This document shows, piece by piece, positions 43,547-53,248 of a DNA stretch of 64,000 nucleotides; positions within the stretch are counted from its first letter, which is position 1, and the number at the start of each line of letters is the position of its first letter. A program made the translations under genes and the position numbers. The notes beneath the pieces are model-generated. The model was not told where the DNA came from. It was given only the letters and a program-made list of their open reading frames with translations, and searched no databases. The stretch is from Flavobacterium zhairuonense (GTDB lineage: Bacteria > Bacteroidota > Bacteroidia > Flavobacteriales > Flavobacteriaceae). The stretch spans positions 372,001 to 436,000 of the forward strand of contig NZ_SJSY01000074.1 of NCBI RefSeq assembly GCF_004352915.1. The letters run 5' to 3'.

Positions 43547-44887
43547 ATGTACAAAATGAAAATACTTTTAAATTTTACAATTCTGTTTTTTGGATATCTG
43601 GGATATTCGCAAAGCATCTTAGACAGCTATATACAAGCTGGGCTAAAGAACAATGAAGTGATAAAGCAGCATAATTTTGATATTAACAAAAGCATGTATG
43701 CTTTAAAAGAGGCTAAATCCCTTTTTTATCCGACGGTTTCCTTAAATGGAAGTTACACCAAAGCAGAAGGCGGAAGGACAATCGATATTCCCATAGGAGA
43801 TATGCTGAATCCGGTGTATAGCACTTTAAATCAGATTACCAATTCTAAGGCTTTTCCAATGATGGAAAATCAGTCGGTCTTGATAAATCCGGATAATTTT
43901 TATGATGCTAAAATTCATACCACGATGCCACTTCTGAATTTTGAAATTATTTACAATAAAAGAATAAAAACCCAGCAGACGACGCTTCAAAAAATAGAAC
44001 TCGAAATCTATCAAAGGGAGCTGGTAAAGGAAATTAAAATTGCCTATTACAAATACCTGCAGTCGGTTGAAGGAATTAAGATTTATGAAGATGCCCTGGC
44101 TTTGGTAAAAGAAAACCAAAGGGTAAATCAGGCTTTATTTAAAAATGAAAAAATAAACCGGACTGCGGTTTTAAGAAGCGATAATGAGGTGATCCGCATT
44201 CAGGCCAATTTAGAAACCGCCCGTCAAACCAGTAATAATGCCAGATCGTATTTTAATTTTTTATTGAATCAAAAGCTTGACACCGCAATAGAAACTGATC
44301 AGAGTGAAGCACCGCCAATAGAAGTACTTTCAGAAAATACCCAAAATAGAGAAGAGCTGCAAAAGCTCACCCAGGCAAAAGAAATAAACGAAAATGTAAG
44401 CAGGCTGACCAACTCGTACTGGCTGCCAAAAGTAAGTGGCTTTGCCGATTTCGGAATTCAGGATTTTGATTTTCAGGCAGATAAAAACTCACGCTATTAT
44501 TTTGCCGGAGTGGGGCTGGAGTGGAATATCTTTTCGGGAAACAAAAACAAATGGAAGCTGAAACAGGTTGAAGAAGACAGTAAAAAAATCATCTCGCAAA
44601 CTGATAATGTAAAACAGCAGCTGCAGCTTCAGTTTCAGGTTTCACAGAACAATTTAAAATCGGCTTTAGAGCAGTTCTATGCTGATAAAAATCAAAAACA
44701 GTCGGCCAAAAAATACAATGACGACATTACCAAATTGTACAAGGAAGGCCAGGCAATATATATAGAACTGCTGGATGCACAGAACCAATGGGTAAATGCG
44801 CAGCTTAACACTAATATTTCGCTTTATAACTCCTGGATTGCTTTTGCAGAATTAGAGAGAGCCAACGCCACTTTTACTTTTAACTAA
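43547..44887 (+). CDS. TolC-family outer-membrane efflux protein
   Basis: 446 residues. The signal peptide MYKMKILLNFTILFFGYLGYSQ is followed by the paired outer-membrane-efflux repeats: SYIQAGLKNNEVIKQHNF...EAKSLFYPTVSLNGSY and later ENVSRLTNSYWLPKVSGFADFG, with long coiled-coil helices between. It forms the outer-membrane channel of a tripartite pump. It starts the operon under the TetR operator and is followed 11 bases later by the membrane fusion protein. Confidence 0.95.
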   Translation: MYKMKILLNFTILFFGYLGYSQSILDSYIQAGLKNNEVIKQHNFDINKSMYALKEAKSLFYPTVSLNGSYTKAEGGRTIDIPIGDMLNPVYSTLNQITNSKAFPMMENQSVLINPDNFYDAKIHTTMPLLNFEIIYNKRIKTQQTTLQKIELEIYQRELVKEIKIAYYKYLQSVEGIKIYEDALALVKENQRVNQALFKNEKINRTAVLRSDNEVIRIQANLETARQTSNNARSYFNFLLNQKLDTAIETDQSEAPPIEVLSENTQNREELQKLTQAKEINENVSRLTNSYWLPKVSGFADFGIQDFDFQADKNSRYYFAGVGLEWNIFSGNKNKWKLKQVEEDSKKIISQTDNVKQQLQLQFQVSQNNLKSALEQFYADKNQKQSAKKYNDDITKLYKEGQAIYIELLDAQNQWVNAQLNTNISLYNSWIAFAELERANATFTFN

Positions 44888-44898
44888 AAACAAAAAAC

Positions 44899-45984
44899 AT
44901 GAAATCAACGATTCACAAATATCTAAAAAAACATATTGCAGCCTCCAAAAAAGGGTTGGGTATATTGCTTGCTTTAACGCTTTTTTACGCGTGTAAAGAA
45001 GAAAAAAAGGAAAATTCGCCCTTTGAAAGCGCAGATGTCATTCCGATTAAAACAGCTCCGGTCGAATCTTTTGCTCTTGACAATACGATTAGCGCATCAG
45101 GGTTGGTAACAACAGAAAATCAGGCCAATTACGGATTTAAAATAGGAGGGATCATCAGTCGTATTTATGTTGAAGAAGGCCAGTTTTTTAAGAAAGGGCA
45201 GCTTCTGGCATCATTGGACGAAACAGAGATTAATGCAGGATTGAACCAAACCGATCTGAATCTCAAAAAGTACGAGCGTGATTATAAACGAGCAAGCAAT
45301 TTGTACAAAGACAGTGTGTATACATTAGAACAGCTTCAGAATACCAAAACGGGTCTTGACATTGCTAAAAAGCAGAAAGATGCAGTGGCTTTTAATGCAC
45401 GTTATTCTAAAATTTATGCTGCTGCAGATGGTTTTGTTTCCAAAAAAATAGCCAGCGAAGGAGAAGTAGTTGGCGCAGGAAGTCCAATTCTGGCTATAAA
45501 TGAAACCAGCCAAAACAATAATTATCTGCTGAAAGTTGGCTTGACAGACAAAGAATGGGCCGCGGTAAAAGCAGGGCAGAAGGCCACTGTAACGCTTGAC
45601 GGTTATCCTGATGAAAAATTCGATGCCTTTATTTTTAGAAAATCGCAGGCGGCAGATGCGGCACTAGGTTCTTTTCAGGTCGAATTAAAACTGAGCCTTA
45701 AAAAAAGCAGACCAGCGGTGGGGATGTTTGGAAAAGCCGAAATAAAGGCAGAGCACTCAGAAGATTTCATCATCATTCCGTACAATTCGCTTATTGAAGC
45801 TGACGGAAACAAAGCGTTTGTTTTTATTGTGGAAAACAGCAAAGTAAAACGCCAGCCGGTGACCATTAATAAATTCGAGAACAATAAAGTATTCATAAAA
45901 GAAGGTCTTCAGAAAACAGATCAGATCGTGATCTCCAACAGTGCTTATCTCAACGAACAATCAACTATCAAGATCATTAAATAA
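44899..45984 (+). CDS. RND efflux periplasmic adaptor (membrane fusion protein)
   Basis: 361 residues. A hydrophobic N-terminus ending in a lipobox-like Cys32 (LTLFYACKEE) suggests lipid anchoring. The lipoyl-like half motifs are GFKIGGIISRIYVEEGQFFKKGQLLASLD and IYAAADGFVSKKIASEGEVVGAG, around an alpha-hairpin (LNLKKYERDYKRASNLYKDS). A beta-barrel and membrane-proximal domain follow. It links the pump to TolC. The gene lies between the TolC and RND genes. Confidence 0.95.
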   Translation: MKSTIHKYLKKHIAASKKGLGILLALTLFYACKEEKKENSPFESADVIPIKTAPVESFALDNTISASGLVTTENQANYGFKIGGIISRIYVEEGQFFKKGQLLASLDETEINAGLNQTDLNLKKYERDYKRASNLYKDSVYTLEQLQNTKTGLDIAKKQKDAVAFNARYSKIYAAADGFVSKKIASEGEVVGAGSPILAINETSQNNNYLLKVGLTDKEWAAVKAGQKATVTLDGYPDEKFDAFIFRKSQAADAALGSFQVELKLSLKKSRPAVGMFGKAEIKAEHSEDFIIIPYNSLIEADGNKAFVFIVENSKVKRQPVTINKFENNKVFIKEGLQKTDQIVISNSAYLNEQSTIKIIK

Positions 45985-45992
45985 TCAGTATC

Positions 45993-48900
45993 ATGAAAAT
46001 AACAAACTTTGCTGTTAAAAATTATCAGTTTACGCTGATTATCTTTCTGCTGGTTGCTGTGGTAGGGTATCTTACGCTGTTTACCATGCCCAGGGCGGAA
46101 GATCCTTCAACACATCCGCCGCAATATTTAATTACGGTAATTTATCCCGGGACAAGTCCTAAGGATATGGAGGAGCAGGTTGTAAAACCAATCGAGAATA
46201 AAATTTACGGACTCGAAAACATCGAAAAAATATTAACCACAGTAGAAGACGGTGTTGCCGCTTTTCAGGTAAAATTTAAATACGGAGTAGATGTTGACAA
46301 TAAATATCAGGAGATTTCCACGGAAATGAATGCGCTTAAAAACAGCGAGCTTCCAAAAGATATTTATCAGATAAAAACAGAAAAAATTGCTTCTTCTGAT
46401 GTGAAAATCCTTCAGATAGCGTTGGTTTCAGAAAATGCATCAGACAAAAAACTTCGCGATGAAGCGGATAAACTTAAATCTAAGATTGAGAAAATCACCA
46501 ATCTGAAAGATGTAAAATATGCCGGAATTCCCGAGCAGGAAATCCGTATTGATCTGCAGCTTGAAAAGCTGGCCCAATTAAAAATTCCTTTAAACGTGGT
46601 CATGGGAAGCCTGCAGAGCGAAGCGGCCGATATTCCGGGTGGAAGCATTGATTTAGGCAGCAAGGTATTTAATGTAAAAACCAGCGGTAAATTCAAAAAT
46701 GCGGATGATGTAGCCAATACGGTAATCTACAATGCCAACGGTAAAATAATCTACATGAAAGATGTAGCCGAAGTAGGCTACAAGTCGCAGGTTGTCGATC
46801 ATATTACCCGCATCAACGGACACCGATGCGTACTGGTTACAGCTGGTATGAAAGACAATGTAAACATTACAGATGTGCAGAAAGAATTCCTGCCGATTGT
46901 AGATGAATTTTCTAAAGAATTGCCGTCAAACATCAAATTAGTAAAAAACTTCGATCAGGCCAATATGGTATCGCAGCGTTTGGGACATTTAGGTTTTGAT
47001 TTTACCCTTGCCATCGTTTTGGTAATTGTTACCTTGCTTCCACTGGGTTTAAGAGCTTCGGGAATTGTGATGATTTCTATTCCATTATCCCTCGCATTAG
47101 GATTAATTGCTATGAATGCTTTTGGCTTTTCTTTAAATCAGTTAAGTATCGTGGGTCTGGTAGTAGCGTTGGGATTATTGGTGGATGACAGTATTGTGGT
47201 AGTCGAAAACATAGAGCGATGGCTGCGGGAAGGACATTCTAAAATGGATGCAGTCCTTAAAGGCACCAGACAAATCGGAATTGCAGTAGTAGGATGTACC
47301 GCAACACTTATCATTGCTTTCTTACCTCTGGCTTTCCTGCCGGATGTTTCGGGAGAATTTATCAGAAGTCTTCCAATGGCAGTTATTACCAGTGTACTGG
47401 CGTCGATGATTGTCGCTTTGACTTTGGTGCCGTTTTTAGGAAGCCGATTTTTAAAAACGCACGATCATGCAGCAGGGAATATTTTTCTACAGCATCTGCA
47501 AAAATTCCTGACCAGGGCGTATCGTGATATTATGCCTAAAGCCTTAAAATATCCGAGAACCACTATTGCTATTTCTATAGTTTTAAGCATCACTGCTTTT
47601 GGATTGTTTAAAGTGACGGGTTTTAAATTATTTCCAACTTCAGAAAAACCGATGTTTCTTATCAATATAAAAATGCCGCTTCAGGCCAATATTTCAGAAA
47701 GTGACCGTGTGGCCAAAATTGTAGAAGCAGAGCTTGAAAATCATAAGGAAATTGTGTATTACACTTCGAACGTTGGCAAGGGAAATCCGCAGATCTATTA
47801 CAATGTGCATCCCCAGGACAGAAAACCCGATTTTGCGCAGATTTTTGTCCAGCTCGAAGATGAAGCAAAACCATCAGAAAAAACAGCTTTGATTGAAGAG
47901 CTTCGAAATAAATTCAAAACGATGCCTTATGCAAAAGTGGAGGTAAAAGATTTTGAACAGGGAACACCATTAGAAGCCAATATTGTGGTGCGATTATTTG
48001 GCGAGGATCAGCAGGTGCTGCGCAGGCTTTCTTCACAGGTGGAGACTATTCTTAGAAATCAGCAAGGAACCGTGTATATCAACAATGAGCTGAATACGTA
48101 TAAAACAGATCTTAAAGTTAAAATCAATAAAGAAAAAGCCAGAACATTGGGAGTACTGACAAGCGATGTGGATAAGGTAATCCGTCTTTCGGTAGCAGGA
48201 TTAACGGTCGGCGATTATATAGATGACAGGGGAGATGCCAGAAATGTTACACTGACACTGCCCCGGGATAAATTTTCAAACCTTGATGCTTTGAAAAACC
48301 TGTACGTAAATAACCTTCAGGGAACTCCGATTGCCCTGAACCAGATTGCTGAAATTTCGTTTGAAACTTCTCCAACGGCGATTAATCATTTTAATAAATC
48401 ACGCTTTTCAAAAGTAACCGCTTTATCAGCAAAAGGGCACTATGCCAATGATTTATTGACGCAAATTATTCCGAAGCTGGATCAATTGAAAATGCCAAAA
48501 GGATATTACTATAAATTATCAGGTGAAAAAGAATCCGAAGGGGATGCGCTGGGCGGTAACTTTCTGGCAGTAATTATTTTGAGCACCTTTTTGTTTGTGG
48601 CGGTATTGCTGCTGCAGTTTAAGACTTTCAAAGGAATTATTATTGTATTATCTATCATACCGCTGGGGATTTTAGGCGGCGTGCTATTATTGCTTCTCAA
48701 TGGAAGCCCGATGTCTTTGGTTGCTATAATCGGTTTTATAGGTCTCTCGGGAATTCAGGTAAAGAACTCTTTGCTGCTGGTGGATTTTACCAATCAGCTA
48801 AGACAGGAAGGACATTCGATCGATGAAGCTATTTCAATTGCAGGAGAAACGCGTTTTCTGCCTGTAGTGCTGACTTCAATTACTGCAATCTGCGGTTTGA

Positions 48901-49043
48901 TTCCGATTGCATTAAACTCAAATCCTTTGATAGCACCATTGGCAATTGTGTTAATTGGCGGATTGATCAGTTCTACAATATTATCACGGATTGTAACGCC
49001 CGTGATGTATAAATTGATACCTCCCAGTATTGAAAAGATGTAA
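45993..49043 (+). CDS. RND-family efflux pump permease
   Basis: 1016 residues, AcrB-like length. TM1 is YQFTLIIFLLVAVVGYLTLF. TM4 carries the proton-relay aspartates in VALGLLVDDSIVVVENIERW. Porter-domain and second-half repeats (LSIIPLGILGGVLLLLLNGSPMSLVAIIGFIGLSGIQVKNSLLLVDF) are complete. It exports drugs or other compounds from the periplasm or inner membrane with proton flow. The start lies 8 bases after the adaptor stop; a terminator follows. Confidence 0.97.
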   Translation: MKITNFAVKNYQFTLIIFLLVAVVGYLTLFTMPRAEDPSTHPPQYLITVIYPGTSPKDMEEQVVKPIENKIYGLENIEKILTTVEDGVAAFQVKFKYGVDVDNKYQEISTEMNALKNSELPKDIYQIKTEKIASSDVKILQIALVSENASDKKLRDEADKLKSKIEKITNLKDVKYAGIPEQEIRIDLQLEKLAQLKIPLNVVMGSLQSEAADIPGGSIDLGSKVFNVKTSGKFKNADDVANTVIYNANGKIIYMKDVAEVGYKSQVVDHITRINGHRCVLVTAGMKDNVNITDVQKEFLPIVDEFSKELPSNIKLVKNFDQANMVSQRLGHLGFDFTLAIVLVIVTLLPLGLRASGIVMISIPLSLALGLIAMNAFGFSLNQLSIVGLVVALGLLVDDSIVVVENIERWLREGHSKMDAVLKGTRQIGIAVVGCTATLIIAFLPLAFLPDVSGEFIRSLPMAVITSVLASMIVALTLVPFLGSRFLKTHDHAAGNIFLQHLQKFLTRAYRDIMPKALKYPRTTIAISIVLSITAFGLFKVTGFKLFPTSEKPMFLINIKMPLQANISESDRVAKIVEAELENHKEIVYYTSNVGKGNPQIYYNVHPQDRKPDFAQIFVQLEDEAKPSEKTALIEELRNKFKTMPYAKVEVKDFEQGTPLEANIVVRLFGEDQQVLRRLSSQVETILRNQQGTVYINNELNTYKTDLKVKINKEKARTLGVLTSDVDKVIRLSVAGLTVGDYIDDRGDARNVTLTLPRDKFSNLDALKNLYVNNLQGTPIALNQIAEISFETSPTAINHFNKSRFSKVTALSAKGHYANDLLTQIIPKLDQLKMPKGYYYKLSGEKESEGDALGGNFLAVIILSTFLFVAVLLLQFKTFKGIIIVLSIIPLGILGGVLLLLLNGSPMSLVAIIGFIGLSGIQVKNSLLLVDFTNQLRQEGHSIDEAISIAGETRFLPVVLTSITAICGLIPIALNSNPLIAPLAIVLIGGLISSTILSRIVTPVMYKLIPPSIEKM

Positions 49044-49084
49044 GAAGAGAGAAAAGATTTTTTTTGAAATTAAGATAATTTTAA

Positions 49085-49122
49085 AGCCGGCAGCGTGTGT
49101 TTAGACTGCTGGCTTTTTTTCT
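49085..49122 (+). terminator. Terminator of the efflux operon
   Basis: AAAGCCGGCAG (49085-49095) pairs with CTGCTGGCTTT (49108-49118), with one G-T pair, followed by a T run. Confidence 0.9.
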
Positions 49123-49133
49123 TGAAAAAATTT

Positions 49134-49310
49134 CATGCCTATAGGGCTCTGGCAGGCTGATATTGCCTTCATTTGCTCTGAATTGAAGCAGTGCCGCAGA
49201 AAATCCGACAGGGGCGGTCCTGGCGTGCTGTCCTTTATCAGATGCAGAGCGGACAGGGGCGTTTTTTTTACAGCATAAGGGGCTGTGTTTATAGAACAGC
49301 GGTCAGGAAA
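49134..49310 (-). pseudogene. Second decayed copy of the 95-residue mobile-element protein and flank
   Basis: The minus strand reads AALLQFRANEGNI and then PYRHEI (49134-49210), as in the intact gene at 53955. The next 100 bases match 40381-40480 closely, including CTTTATCAG-TGCAGAGCGGACAGG. No start or full frame remains. Confidence 0.7.
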
Positions 49311-49324
49311 TTGCCAAAAAAACA

Positions 49325-49504
49325 ACTCTTGACATGATACCGCTCTATGTTAGAGAAGGCGCTATTGTTCCAGTGGGACCTAAAGTGCAGTTTGCTCAGG
49401 AAAAAAGATGGGATAATCTTGAAATTTATTTTATCAATATCTCATTTGTAAAGCGCTGTTTCCTAAAAGAAATGAGTAAATTCAACAACAGTTTAAAAAT
49501 ATAA
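49325..49504 (+). pseudogene. Fragment of a GH31 glycoside hydrolase
   Basis: The frame reads TLDMIPLYVREGAIVPVGPK and then QFAQEKRWDNLEI. This matches the C-terminal beta-domain of family 31 alpha-glucosidase/xylosidases, where PLFVRAGSIIPMGP...Q...EK is typical. About 36 codons fit, and then the frame runs on to a stop without resemblance. More than 600 residues of the enzyme are missing, so it is only a remnant. Confidence 0.7.
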
Positions 49505-49817
49505 ATTATTGATACAATTTTGGTTAATTATAATTCTGACCTTTATTTTTTCAACGTATATACATACCGGTAAGGTTAATTTTAAAATCAAACAGGCAAG
49601 AAATTGATGAGAGGATTTGGCGCTATGGGAATGGGAAAAGTTATTGCCTCTGCCGCATTTGGGAATAACTTTATCTTTATAATTTTAAACCCATCCAAAA
49701 ATGAATGCGAAAGGTCATTGTTATCCAAAATATATCATTTTGATTCTAGTATATCGAGGTTTTTGAAAATTAAAAATGAATTAAGGAAAGCAAAACTTAT
49801 TTTTAATTTTTGTTTTA
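49505..49817. other. Gene-poor stretch before the second TetR gene
   Basis: An 82-codon frame from 49604 (MMRGFGAMGMGKVIAS...) has no recognisable motif and runs into the tetR promoter. I do not accept it as a gene. Nothing else is seen. Confidence 0.35.
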
Positions 49818-49840
49818 AAATATACTTTTTGGTATATTTG
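49818..49840. promoter_or_regulatory. Operator and -7 element of the second TetR gene
   Basis: AAATATAC (49818-49825) and GTATATTT (49832-49839) form a palindrome with a 6-base centre. It overlaps the perfect -7 element TATATTTG (49833-49840), 19 bases before the ATG. Confidence 0.65.
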
Positions 49841-49858
49841 CAGTCTAATTAATGAACA

Positions 49859-50449
49859 ATGCTAAGTAAGGCTGAAAGAACAAAACAATTTATACTGGAA
49901 ACTGCGGTGCCTCTTTATAATGAAAAAGGCATTTCGGGGGTGAATATTGATGATATTCTCGAAGCTACAAAACTTACAAAGGGCTGCCTTTACGGTCATT
50001 TTGAAAATAAAGAAGATTTATCAGAGCAGGTTATTGATTTGTCGTTGAAAATGGTTTCAGACCGAATCAGAGCAGCAGTTTATCAGGCAAAAACAGCTAA
50101 AGGTAAAGTGTTTGCATTTTTAGATTTTTATAAAGACCCAATCGAAACGTATATTTCCGGCGGTTGTCCCATTCTTAATGCTGGTGTGGAAGCAGATGAT
50201 AATTATCCCATTATAAAAAAGAAAGTAGCCAAAGTATTTAAAAGTGGTCAACAGGAGTTAGCGGGGGTACTTCAGGAAGGGATTAATATTGGGGAGTTTT
50301 CCGCTAAACTTGATCCTGCTGTCTTTGCTTTTAAATTAGTAGCATCAGTTGAAGGCGGTATTGTAATGTGCAGAGTTATGGGGACAGCAAAACCAATGCT
50401 GGGACTTATCAAAAGTTTAAAATCTGAATTAGAGCAATACATCATATAA
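49859..50449 (+). CDS. TetR-family regulator (NemR/AcrR-like)
   Basis: 196 residues. The HTH (LETAVPLYNEKGISGVNIDDILEATKLTKGCLYGHFENKEDL) is typical of the TetR subgroup that includes NemR, and the C-terminal domain begins FLDFYKDPIETYISGGCPILN with a cysteine that may sense electrophiles. Downstream are an SDR and a quinone-oxidoreductase-like gene, with palindrome TAGACT-N4-AGTCTA in between, resembling TetR/NemR operators. It probably represses these two enzymes. Confidence 0.93.
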   Translation: MLSKAERTKQFILETAVPLYNEKGISGVNIDDILEATKLTKGCLYGHFENKEDLSEQVIDLSLKMVSDRIRAAVYQAKTAKGKVFAFLDFYKDPIETYISGGCPILNAGVEADDNYPIIKKKVAKVFKSGQQELAGVLQEGINIGEFSAKLDPAVFAFKLVASVEGGIVMCRVMGTAKPMLGLIKSLKSELEQYII

Positions 50450-50468
50450 TTTTTTTTTGATTTAAAAA

Positions 50469-50484
50469 TAGACTAAAAAGTCTA
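50469..50484. promoter_or_regulatory. Palindromic operator ahead of the SDR gene
   Basis: TAGACTAAAAAGTCTA is a perfect palindrome, 28 bases before the SDR start. It fits a TetR-type operator for the product of the upstream gene. Confidence 0.75.
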
Positions 50485-50512
50485 AAATAAATAACTCTTT
50501 AAATAAATCATA

Positions 50513-51280
50513 ATGAACATACAAGGCAAAACAATATTAATAACCGGCGGAGCATCCGGCATTGGGCTTGAAGCCGCTAAACAGTTTTTAGCAATTGGTG
50601 CGAAAGTAATCATCACCGGAAGGAATCAGGCCAAACTTGATGCTGCTAAAACAACAAATCCTGCTATTATAGCAATCCAAAGTGATATAGCCAATAAAGA
50701 AGATGCGAAATTTCTTTTCAGTAAAGTAAAAGAATTGGGCGGTATAGATATTTTATATAATAATGCCGCTGTACTTGTACCTCCTTCAAATTTAGGTATT
50801 GCCAATGACATACATACGGATGGTGCCGCCTACGAAATGGAAGTGAATTATCTGGGAGTAGTAAGACTGAATAATATTTTTATGGACATGCTGAAATCAC
50901 GAAAAGAAGCAGCGATAATAAATACTACATCAATACTTAGTCTGAGTCCGTCGATCCTAGAAGCTACTTATTCTTCTTCTAAAACAGCCCTGGCTTTTTA
51001 CACGATATCGCTTCGTGAACATTTGAAGATCATTGGCAGTAACGTAAAAATATTTGAACTGATTCCGCCCCTTGTTGCTACAGAAATGACTGCAGACCGG
51101 AAAGATAAAAAAATATCTGTTGAAGAAATGGTAAAAGGCCTTATCGCCGGGCTTCAGAAAGAACATTATACAATACGAGTTGGCGATGCAAAACTATTTA
51201 ACGTAATCAACAGGTTTTTCCCGAAAATGGCCTTTAAATTAATTAACCCTAAGAAAAGCCATCAACTTTTAAAAAGCTAA
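50513..51280 (+). CDS. Short-chain dehydrogenase/reductase, paralogue of 42017
   Basis: 255 residues. TGGASGIGLEAAKQFLAIGAKVIITGRNQ at the nucleotide site, YNNAAVL, catalytic Ser in NTTSILSLS and Tyr/Lys in TYSSSKTALAFY. It is closely similar along its length to the SDR at 42017, including the C-terminal YTIRVGDAKLFNVINRFFPKMAFKLINP. Two bases separate it from the oxidoreductase gene, so they are an operon. The substrate is unknown, possibly carbonyl stress products. Confidence 0.95.
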   Translation: MNIQGKTILITGGASGIGLEAAKQFLAIGAKVIITGRNQAKLDAAKTTNPAIIAIQSDIANKEDAKFLFSKVKELGGIDILYNNAAVLVPPSNLGIANDIHTDGAAYEMEVNYLGVVRLNNIFMDMLKSRKEAAIINTTSILSLSPSILEATYSSSKTALAFYTISLREHLKIIGSNVKIFELIPPLVATEMTADRKDKKISVEEMVKGLIAGLQKEHYTIRVGDAKLFNVINRFFPKMAFKLINPKKSHQLLKS

Positions 51281-51282
51281 AA

Positions 51283-52293
51283 ATGAAAGCATTTATCATA
51301 AATAAATATACCAAAGGAGCTCTTCAGCTTGCAGATGTTCCAAACCCTGTTGTGGGCAACAACGATGTTTTGATTGAGATCTATTCAGCGGGCGTTAATG
51401 CTCTGGATTCAAAAATTAAAAAAGGAGAATTTAAATTGATGCTTCCTTATAAACTGCCTATGATCCTTGGTCATGATGTGGCCGGCATCGTTACCGCAGT
51501 GGGCAAAAATGTCAGGAAATTTAAAGTTGGAGACCAGGTATATTCGCGCCCCGCGGATTACCACGTAGGAACCTTTGCCCAATATATTGCCGTAAATGAA
51601 AAAGATGTGGCATTTAAGCCCAAAAACATTTCGATGAACGAAGCAGCCTCCATCCCGCTGGTAGCATTAACAGCATGGCAGGCATTGGTTGAGCGTGCCC
51701 ATTTAAAAAAGGGAAATAAAGTGTTTATACAGGCAGGTTCGGGCGGTGTGGGAACTATAGCGATACAGTTGGCAAAACATCTTGGAGCAGAGGTTGCCAC
51801 AACATCCAGCAATAAAAGCTTTGAATTGCTTAAAAACTTGGGCGCTGATGTACTGGTCGACTACAAAACGCATGATTTTGAAGATGCGCTTAGAGATTAT
51901 GATGTTGTAGTAAACAGTCAGGATCAAAAAACACTTGAAAAATCATTAAACGTTTTAAAACCAGGTGGTAAAATCATCTCTATTTCAGGGCCCCCAACGT
52001 CTGAGTTTGCCAAAGAGGCGGGATTGCCATGGTACATTAAAATGATTGTAGCACTGCTTAGTTATGGCACAAGAAGAAAGGCAAAAAAAAAGCAGGTTGA
52101 GTTTAGTTTTCTATTTATGAGAGCCGAAGGAAGCCAGCTGCAGGAACTTACCAATCTGATTGAAGCTGATGTTGTTAAACCTGTAGTAGATAAAGTATTT
52201 GCTTTTGGACAAACAAATGATGCGCTGGAATATGTAGAAAGCGGTCGTGCAAAAGGTAAAGTTGTAATACAAGTAAAGAGTGAGAACCATTAA
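51283..52293 (+). CDS. NADP-dependent quinone oxidoreductase-like (MDR superfamily)
   Basis: 336 residues. Medium-chain reductase features: N-terminal GroES-like domain (VLIEIYSAGVNALDSKIKKGEF, ILGHDVAGIVTAVG) and the nucleotide motif AGSGGVGTIAIQLAKHLGAEV. Zinc ligands are not present. It is probably a zeta-crystallin-type enone or quinone reductase using NADPH. It lies directly behind the SDR under the same TetR-type operator. Confidence 0.93.
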   Translation: MKAFIINKYTKGALQLADVPNPVVGNNDVLIEIYSAGVNALDSKIKKGEFKLMLPYKLPMILGHDVAGIVTAVGKNVRKFKVGDQVYSRPADYHVGTFAQYIAVNEKDVAFKPKNISMNEAASIPLVALTAWQALVERAHLKKGNKVFIQAGSGGVGTIAIQLAKHLGAEVATTSSNKSFELLKNLGADVLVDYKTHDFEDALRDYDVVVNSQDQKTLEKSLNVLKPGGKIISISGPPTSEFAKEAGLPWYIKMIVALLSYGTRRKAKKKQVEFSFLFMRAEGSQLQELTNLIEADVVKPVVDKVFAFGQTNDALEYVESGRAKGKVVIQVKSENH

Positions 52294-52348
52294 TTATGCT
52301 TCTGAGACTTTCTTCATCATTCAATTATAAATTTATTAATAGCATCAA

Positions 52349-53248
52349 ATGCAAAAAAGTAATGACATTCCCACTTATGCTGCTGAATATCATCTGAATC
52401 AATATCAGCATAACGTGCCAAGGTTTTCTGTGCATGAAATTGATAATTATTTAAAAAAATATGATAAAAAAAGAAGGAAAGCTCATGCCGAAAACCATTA
52501 CCAGATCATTTGGTTTAAAAAAGGAAGCGGCAGGTATTTTGTTAATTTAAAAGCATATGATATTGACGAAAATACTCTTTTCTTTTTGACCAAAAATGAT
52601 CTTCATTATTTTGACAGGAATACCCATTATAAAGGAGTTTTAATTCAGTTTAATGAAGAGTTTCTAATTCAGAATAATGACAATGACTTTTTTTTCAAAC
52701 AGAGGGTTTTGGAAAGCCAGCTGCAGTCGATTTGTTCTCTTAAGATAGATGATGTCTTTTTTTTAGATGAATATCTAAACCTGATCAAAAATGAGTTAAC
52801 ATATAAAAATGAAACTAGCCATATAGAAATTTTAAGGTGTTACCTCAGAGTATTTATCGCTCAGGTTCTGTACAGATGGGAAAAATCAACTGCAATTTAT
52901 GGATATCAGATTTTACCTGATAATAAAAGACAGACGCAATTAGTGAAGTTTGTTGAGCTGGTAGAAGAAAATTATAAAAAAGAACTTAAGGTTTCTGATT
53001 ATGCCAGGCTTATGCAGTTGTCATCCAGAACATTATCAGGTCTTACCAGCAAATTATTAGATAAAAGCCCTTCTGAGATTATTAACCAAAGGATTATTGC
53101 AGAAGCGCAAAGAATGCTTATGGACAATAATTACACTATCAGTAAGATTGGGCTTAAACTTGGTTTTAATGATGACTCCTATTTTGTGAAATACTTTAAA
53201 AAGCACACTGGCAGATCTCCTTTAGACTTCAGGAGGTTGAACATTTAA
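52349..53248 (+). CDS. AraC-family transcriptional regulator
   Basis: 299 residues. A cupin-like N-terminal ligand domain (HYQIIWFKKGSGRYFVNLKAYDI, LFFLTKNDLHYF) is followed by the C-terminal double HTH: KELKVSDYARLMQLSSRTLSGLTSKLLDKSPSEIINQRIIAEAQRMLMDNNYTISKIGLKLGFNDDSYFVKYFKKHTGRSPLDFR. It may control the preceding oxidoreductases, as it lies 55 bases after them on the same strand, but its own target is not shown. Confidence 0.95.
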   Translation: MQKSNDIPTYAAEYHLNQYQHNVPRFSVHEIDNYLKKYDKKRRKAHAENHYQIIWFKKGSGRYFVNLKAYDIDENTLFFLTKNDLHYFDRNTHYKGVLIQFNEEFLIQNNDNDFFFKQRVLESQLQSICSLKIDDVFFLDEYLNLIKNELTYKNETSHIEILRCYLRVFIAQVLYRWEKSTAIYGYQILPDNKRQTQLVKFVELVEENYKKELKVSDYARLMQLSSRTLSGLTSKLLDKSPSEIINQRIIAEAQRMLMDNNYTISKIGLKLGFNDDSYFVKYFKKHTGRSPLDFRRLNI

